Assembly: GCA_015486615.1 (NCBI GenBank)
Contig: WFRI01000086.1
Coordinates: 1 to 12,099 of the forward strand
DNA length: 12,099 nt
Direction: 5' to 3'
Source of the DNA: Candidatus Omnitrophota bacterium
GTDB lineage: Bacteria > Omnitrophota > Gorgyraeia > Duberdicusellales > Duberdicusellaceae
The position numbers were made by a program, and so were the translations under genes. Below are positions 5,867 through 10,500 of this stretch, piece by piece. Position 1 is the first letter of the stretch; every line of letters starts with the position of its first letter. The notes below the pieces were generated by a model, which had not been told where the DNA came from, searched no databases, and saw nothing but the letters and a program-made list of their open reading frames with translations.

Positions 5867-5908
5867 TATTGTGTAATTGACAGTTATACATAAAACATCA
5901 CACAAAAC

Positions 5909-6559
5909 ATGGCTGTAACGATTATAATCGCTGACGACCACGATATTATCCGCAAAGGGATAAGAAATATTCTGCACGCTAATTCTGATTATAAGGTGGT
6001 TGGAGAAGCGGCAGATGGAGAAGAAGTATTGGCGAAGGTTAAGAAACTTCGTCCGGATGTCCTTCTCTTAGATATTTCTATGCCTAAAATAAGCGGTTTG
6101 GAGGTGATTGAGCAGGTTCATTATATATCTCCCCGGACGAAGATTATCATTATCAGTATGCATAAATCTCCTGTCTATATAATGAAGGCTGTTCAGTCTG
6201 GTGTAAAAGGGTATTTGCAAAAGGAAAATGCCGCTGAGGAACTTTTGCCGGCGCTTGTCAAAGTGGTTTCCGGCAATATCTATTTGACTTCCTCTGTTTC
6301 TGCTTATCTTATGGAGAAATCTCTGCAAAAATCAACGGAACAAACAGGAGAAACTCAGTTTACTTCCCGGGAGCAGGAGATATTACGTTTGGTGGTTGAG
6401 GGAAAAACAGCCAGAGAGATATCTGAAAACTTATTTATCAGTGTAAGAACTGTAGAGAATTATAAAAATGCTATTTTGAAAAAACTCAACCTGCACAGGA
6501 CATCCGACCTGATTAAATATGCGATTAAGCACAGAATTGTGGATATTGATGAATATTAA
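5909..6559 (+). CDS. NarL/FixJ-type response regulator (REC plus LuxR HTH)
   Basis: The cytoplasmic partner of the kinase encoded upstream. The receiver domain (about 3-120) has the acidic pair D9/D10, phospho-acceptor D55 in VLLLDISMP, switch residue S83 and K105 in GYLQKENA. The LuxR-type DNA-binding domain (about 150-212) shows FTSREQEILRLVVEGKTAREI, then the recognition region ISVRTVENYKNAILKKL. At 216 residues it is the usual length. It starts 42 bp after the kinase stop, with no clear ribosome-binding site in the A-rich leader, and is followed by a strong palindrome/terminator at 6587-6647. Targets are unknown. The promoters at 6782-6810 and 7478-7506 downstream are candidates by proximity only. 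Confidence 0.95.
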   Translation: MAVTIIIADDHDIIRKGIRNILHANSDYKVVGEAADGEEVLAKVKKLRPDVLLLDISMPKISGLEVIEQVHYISPRTKIIIISMHKSPVYIMKAVQSGVKGYLQKENAAEELLPALVKVVSGNIYLTSSVSAYLMEKSLQKSTEQTGETQFTSREQEILRLVVEGKTAREISENLFISVRTVENYKNAILKKLNLHRTSDLIKYAIKHRIVDIDEY

Positions 6560-6586
6560 ATCAAAATGCTGTTTCTTATCGGCACC

Positions 6587-6622
6587 CACCTCGGGGGTGG
6601 AACTTTTTCCACCCCCGAGGTG
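6587..6622. repeat. 36-nt palindromic element, copy 2 (loop CTTT)
   Basis: The 16-nt arms are identical to copies 1 and 3 (6587-6602 and 6607-6622). The loop CTTT is the reverse complement of the loop in copy 3. Confidence 0.95.
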
Positions 6623-6625
6623 TCC

Positions 6626-6647
6626 AAAAGCACGCTAGTGCTTTTTT
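6626..6647 (+). terminator. Terminator of the two-component operon
   Basis: AAAAGCAC at 6626-6633 pairs with GTGCTTTT at 6638-6645 around GCTA and runs into a T-tract ending at 6647. It lies just after the palindrome and about 65 bp after the response-regulator stop. Together the two hairpins should stop read-through into the exported-protein gene. Confidence 0.75.
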
Positions 6648-6712
6648 AGTGGTCGGGATTGGTTTGCAACGAAATAAGACTGTCTTAAAAAGTTGCTTTA
6701 GGCCTGCATCTT

Positions 6713-6744
6713 TTGGACATTCGACCTTCGACGTTGGACTTTCA
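6713..6744 (+). repeat. Heptamer repeat GGACNTT, copy a
   Basis: From 6715 the sequence reads as consecutive 7-bp units GGACATT, CGACCTT, CGACGTT, GGACTTT. Related four-unit tracts lie at 7183-7214 and 7409-7440. Confidence 0.7.
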
Positions 6745-6781
6745 GAGTAATGTGTGCAAATAAAATGGGTAATTTTACGGG

Positions 6782-6810
6782 TGGAAAATCAGACGGTTAT
6801 GAGGTATAAT
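6782..6810 (+). promoter_or_regulatory. Sigma70-like promoter for the small exported-protein gene
   Basis: TGGAAA at 6782-6787 (4 of 6) and a perfect TATAAT at 6805-6810, with a 17-bp spacer. The expected start near 6817 leaves a leader of about 35 nt with AAAGGAGG at 6837-6844, 8 nt before ATG 6853. The same promoter is repeated at 7478-7506. Confidence 0.65.
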
Positions 6811-6852
6811 TATGGCGGGTTAGGGTGTAAAATTTGAAAGGAGGCGGATGAA

Positions 6853-7158
6853 ATGAGAGTAGGTATTAGTGGAGTTATTTTTCTGTTGGGTTGCGCTGCA
6901 GGATTTATTATCTTAAACCCGGCGTATGGTGAGACCATTTATACTAAAGACGGCAAAAAGATACAAGCCAAGATAAGTGAAAAGACAGATACAACAATTT
7001 GGTATGAGATATCATCAGGAGATATTGTAGAGGAAAATGGGATTGATATATCCGATGTAGAAAAGATACTGAATGATGACGGCAGTGTTTCTAAATATTC
7101 ACCTGATTCATCTAAAAAGAGTGCTCCGGCTTCTGCTAAAAAGAAAGAGAAAAAATAG
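6853..7158 (+). CDS. Small exported protein of unknown function (101 aa)
   Basis: Start supported by an excellent ribosome-binding site, AAAGGAGG, with 8-nt spacing; an overlapping ATG-AAA-TGA mini-frame begins 5 nt upstream. Residues 1-26 are a signal sequence (hydrophobic 4-22, likely cleavage after AYG). FLLGC at 10-14 is a marginal lipobox, so a lipoprotein is possible. The mature part has a small beta-rich module: ETIYTKDGKKIQAKISEKTD, TIWYEISSGDIVEENGIDISDVEKI and NDDGSVSKYS. Pattern KDGK.I.GKI..K...TIWYE resembles short secreted domains that convert a key-word-like strand into an SH3-like barrel, but I cannot name a family. The C-terminus is a Lys/Ala/Ser tail (KKSAPASAKKKEKK). It is flanked by the two 255-bp repeats and so is an isolated transcription unit. 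Function unknown. Confidence 0.8.
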   Translation: MRVGISGVIFLLGCAAGFIILNPAYGETIYTKDGKKIQAKISEKTDTTIWYEISSGDIVEENGIDISDVEKILNDDGSVSKYSPDSSKKSAPASAKKKEKK

Positions 7159-7177
7159 GGACAGCGGCCATTTTTCT
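7152..7177. repeat. GGGACAGCGGCyATTTTT element, copy 2
   Basis: The block starts within the last codons and TAG stop of the exported-protein gene and continues GGGACAGCGGCCATTTTTC. It is almost identical to 4263-4287 after atpE, with one internal base change (T to C), which puts a mismatch in the AAAATAG/CTATTTT stem. It probably serves as a weak terminator or is a mobile short repeat that has landed at gene ends twice. Confidence 0.6.
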
Positions 7178-7182
7178 TAATG

Positions 7183-7214
7183 TCTAACATTCGGCCTTGG
7201 ACGTTGGACATTCA
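7183..7214 (+). repeat. Heptamer repeat GGACNTT, copy b
   Basis: Units TAACATT, CGGCCTT, GGACGTT, GGACATT run consecutively from 7185. This copy lies outside the 255-bp repeats, so the heptamer tract has spread independently of them. Confidence 0.65.
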
Positions 7215-7282
7215 AGCAATAGCGGCACAGGGTCCGGCTCAACGCAAGGCAATGTTGGGATTGGGCCTTTCTTACCGGCACC

Positions 7283-7318
7283 CACCTCGGGGGTGGAAAA
7301 AGTTCCACCCCCGAGGTG
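7283..7318. repeat. 36-nt palindromic element, copy 3 (loop AAAG, inverted)
   Basis: Arms 7283-7298 and 7303-7318 are identical to the other two copies. The loop AAAG is the exact reverse complement of copy 2's CTTT, so the whole 36-nt element sits in the opposite orientation within otherwise collinear repeats. Confidence 0.95.
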
Positions 7319-7320
7319 TT

Positions 7321-7343
7321 AAAAAAACACGCAGTGCTTTTTT
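7321..7343 (+). terminator. Terminator stem after palindrome copy 3
   Basis: AAAAAAACAC at 7321-7330 faces GTGCTTTTTT at 7334-7343 around GCA. One A:C mismatch replaces the G:C pair of the sister copies, so the stem is weaker, but the preceding palindrome and T-run remain. Confidence 0.6.
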
Positions 7344-7408
7344 AGTGGTCGGGATTGGTTTGCAACGAAATAAGACTGTCTTAAAAAGTTGTTTTAGGCC
7401 TGCATCTT

Positions 7409-7440
7409 TTGGACATTCGACCTTGGACGTTGGACTTTCA
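7409..7440 (+). repeat. Heptamer repeat GGACNTT, copy c
   Basis: Units GGACATT, CGACCTT, GGACGTT, GGACTTT run consecutively from 7411. It is the counterpart of copy a within the second 255-bp repeat, one base different. Confidence 0.7.
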
Positions 7441-7477
7441 GAGTAATGTGTGCAAATAAAATGGGTAATTTTACGGG

Positions 7478-7506
7478 TGGAAAATCAGGCGGTTATGAGG
7501 TATAAT
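7478..7506 (+). promoter_or_regulatory. Sigma70-like promoter for the giant secreted-protein gene
   Basis: TGGAAA at 7478-7483, 17-bp spacer, TATAAT at 7501-7506, in the second 255-bp repeat. It shares both hexamers and the spacer length with the promoter at 6782, with one spacer base changed. The expected start near 7513 leaves a leader of about 56 nt. Confidence 0.65.
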
Positions 7507-7522
7507 TATAGCGGTTTAGGGT

Positions 7523-7550
7523 TTATGGGATATCATTTATGGGCTATAAT
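7523..7550 (+). repeat. 14-bp tandem duplication in the leader of the giant gene
   Basis: TTTATGGGATATCA (7523-7536) is followed directly by TTTATGGGCTATAA (7537-7550), 12 of 14 identical. The second unit holds an ATG at 7539 that is in frame with the giant gene. Confidence 0.7.
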
Positions 7551-7568
7551 TTAAAAATAGAGGGTAAA

Positions 7569-10500
7569 ATGCAAAGTAAAAAAACAAGAGAGAAAAAGAG
7601 GATTTCGGGAAAAGGGAGAATAGCGCTGTTTGCAGCCGTTTCTCTTCTAATGGGGTTGTCTTTATCTTTCGCCGTTAGCAATCTTATTCCTCATATCCTG
7701 AATGTAAGTGAGGGGCAGACGAGTGAGACAGTAGTTTATAGTTCTCCTCTTGTATGGCGTGTGGATGGGAAGGGAGATTTCCTCCTGCCTAAGCTTTCTG
7801 CCGGAGCCACCTATGCTCTTGTTAAGGCGGTTGAAGTTCCCAATCCGGTAAAAACCATTACTGCCACCTGGCAGTTTAAAGGTAGTGTTAAGTTGGAAGT
7901 CTCGGTCAACAATGGAGAAAGTTATACTCCGGTGGTCTATGGAGCGCCGGTGATATTTAATACGCGCAATAATCCGGCGGGTGCGGATGCGTCATACACT
8001 GAGCATGGCAAAATCAGCGGTAATAAAATTAAATGGAGAGTTACTCTTGACAAGGATAGCGAACTTAGTGAGATAAGAATCGCCTATACTGATACCTCCG
8101 GCGAAGGCGGGACATTCGGCAATCCGGAACTTTCGGGGTTTAAATTCAGAAAATCCCTGCATATTGCCAATCCTTCAGGAGAAGAGTTGTTTAATTATCA
8201 GGTAAAAGTAAGAGTAGCAGCAGCGAGTTCAGATTCCAAAGTCCTCGGTCCCAAGGCTGATGTATATTGTGAGGGTAATATTGAAGCAGATTTCAAAGAT
8301 GTGCGGTTCACTGCTGCGGACGGCGAGACGTCTCTCCCTTATTATTTAGAAAGCATTAGCGGTAAAAATGCCAGTAGAGTTGCTGTTTTCTGGGTAAAAA
8401 TTCCTCAAATACCTGCAGAGGGCTTACCTATATATATATATTACGGCAATCCTAATGCCAAAAGCGAATCCAGCGGCGGAGATGTTTTTGATTTCTTTGA
8501 TGATTTTAGCCGGGATAAACTTGATACGAAAAAGTGGAAAACTTATACCGGTTCAGGCGGAAGTTATAAAATTATCGGTTCCCAGTTGGAATTGAACGGA
8601 ACCAAGATTACATCCCGGACATACCGGATTAAAGACGGCATAATTGAATACCGGGCAAAAGCCAAACCTTCCTCAGGCGGCGAATATCTAATGGGGCAGG
8701 CTGGTTCTGATGTCCGGTTGATTGTCAGGACAGACGGCCTAAGCCATAAGCAGGTTGCTTATTCCTCTGCCTATTCAGGAGTCGAGCACTGTATTGCGAT
8801 AGATGATATTGTCAAAGCCAATCAATCTCGGGCAATTGTCCCCGGCACAACTTACGATTACCGGGTCATTCTCAAGGGGGCGAACCTGACTTTTCAGAGA
8901 TACAACGAAGGCTGGCAGAAATTAGAGGCGGAAGTTTCTTATAAAAATACAGGCGGCCTTACCTCAGGATACATCGGTTTAGAAACCGGCGAAGGCAGTT
9001 CTGCTTATTATGACTGGGTAAGAGTGCGTAAATCTGCTAAAGCAGAGCCTTATATCAGTGCCTCGGCAGGTGAAGAACAAGTCAGTTTGGCGGAATTTCT
9101 TAACACCACCATTGCCGGCAATGGCAATATAACGCTAGTTCATAATCCCTCTAACGGACGCAATAAACCTGTGGTTCGCGGCGGACAGTATATCACTGCT
9201 CCGATTCCTACTGCCTGCAATATCAGCGCTATCACGCCGACAATTAAATTTAACACTGACGCACAACGCAGGACGCACGGTGCATTGCGGGTAGATATTT
9301 CCGCGGATGGGGGGTTAAACTGGAAAGAGGGCTGTGCCAGCGGAGAGACTTATACTGCTTTGAATGATTTCAACTCCGGCAAAGAATTGAAACTGCGCGT
9401 CAACTTTCCTGATACATACGGCATACTGCGCACAATGCACGACGAAATTGAGCAGATTAAGATTAACTACTCTACTGCTCCGATAGTTACCTCAAGACAC
9501 ATTTCCTTTTCCGGAGCCACAGGCGCTGGAGGAGTGTATAGGGCAGGAGATACAATAATAGGCAAATGGGACAACTCTGCCACAGGCGACAATAATCCCG
9601 ATATTCTCTCGGCTTTCTGTAATTTTGGGGCCTTCGGCGGCGGCCAAATCAAAATGAATGATGATGATAACGATAATATTTATATCTGCAGGTATAAATT
9701 GCCCGAAGGCATAAACGCAACCGCCAATGTTTTTATTACCGCTGTTAATTCCTGCGGTATGACTACAAGAGACGGCCATATCCTTAGCGTAAATACAGTA
9801 TTAAAGAGGCGAAGCGGCAGAGCGGCAGAGAGCCAGAGCGGCAAAGCGCCGGAGAACCAAAGTGCCAAAGTGTCAAAGAGCCAGGGTGCCAAATCGGCAG
9901 AGGCGCAGGCCGGCAAAGCGAAAAATACTGAATCCGGGGCCGCAGAGAAGAATCTCAGAAAGCGTTATAAGATTAAGTTTGGCAGAGACGAGGCTGAAAT
10001 CGGGGATTTCAATACCAGAGATTTCCGGCCGTTCGTAAAAACAACGCGCTGGGGAAAAGAGTGCTATTTCAGTATAGAACTCCCTGATAAATACATATCT
10101 GCGCAGGATGAATCTGTAGGGGTAAAGGGCTCAAAGATAGATTATAATTCTTCTAAAACAGGGGCGGTTTTCTATAAAAAGCCAAAAGAAGAAATCACCA
10201 AAGAAGTAACGAGAAAGATTGTCAAGAGGAATAGGTATTTCCCTTGGATAAAGAAAGAGATAAAGAAAAAATCCATCCGTAAATTTTTGGTTAATGAAAA
10301 TGGCGGATTGGAGTTTGAAGTAGTTTTGAAACAGCCTCCGGAATCAAATGTTGTCGTTCTGCCTTTTAAATCAAAGAATTTGAAGTTTTATTATCAGCCC
10401 CCGCTAACTGATAAACAAAAGGCTATGGGAATTGCCCGTCCGGATAATATTGAAGGGTCTTATGCGGTTTATCACATTGAGAAAAAAGACGGAAAATATG

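Larger units (their letters stand above)
6572..6826 (+). repeat. Copy 1 of a ~255-bp terminator-promoter direct repeat
   Basis: This block matches 7268-7522 at a constant offset of 696 bp. From 6638 to 6814 I count only 3 differences; two more come in the next dozen bases, and then the copies diverge. Contents in order: TTCTTAYCGGCACCCAC, the 36-nt palindrome, a terminator stem, the TAAGAC-T-GTCTTA dyad, four GGACNTT-type heptamers and a sigma70-like promoter. Copy 1 ends the two-component operon and starts the small exported-protein gene. Confidence 0.92.
7268..7522 (+). repeat. Copy 2 of the ~255-bp terminator-promoter direct repeat
   Basis: Partner of 6572-6826 (offset 696 bp). It ends the exported-protein unit and provides the promoter for the giant gene. 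It differs from copy 1 mainly in the palindrome loop and in the first arm of the terminator stem. Confidence 0.92.

Noticed and set aside
5877..5905. Perfect TTGACA at 5877-5882 as a promoter for the response regulator gene
   Set aside because: No acceptable -10 lies 16-18 bp downstream (CACACA/ACACAA), and the gene is 42 bp from the kinase gene in an evident operon.
4356..7318. Palindromes considered as a CRISPR array
   Set aside because: Only three copies, 2.2 kb and 0.7 kb apart, with genes between them and no regular spacers or cas genes.
7180..7446. 88-codon + strand ORF overlapping the second 255-bp repeat
   Set aside because: It runs through the heptamer repeat, the palindrome and the terminator, has no ribosome-binding site and no recognisable domain. 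It is an accidental frame across repeats.
6572..7522. Exported-protein gene as an integron cassette
   Set aside because: The GTTAAAA next to the palindromes does not fit the GTTRRRY core, no complementary RYYYAAC partner is seen, and no integrase gene is present.
6572..7522. Composite transposon bounded by the 255-bp repeats
   Set aside because: The repeats contain no transposase reading frame, no terminal inverted repeats at their ends and no target-site duplication that I can find.
9467..9916. Minus-strand ORFs antisense to the octamer tract
   Set aside because: Their composition simply reflects the complementary repeat (Leu/Ala/Pro/Trp-rich), and the + strand frame is a continuous 1510-codon gene with recognised domains.
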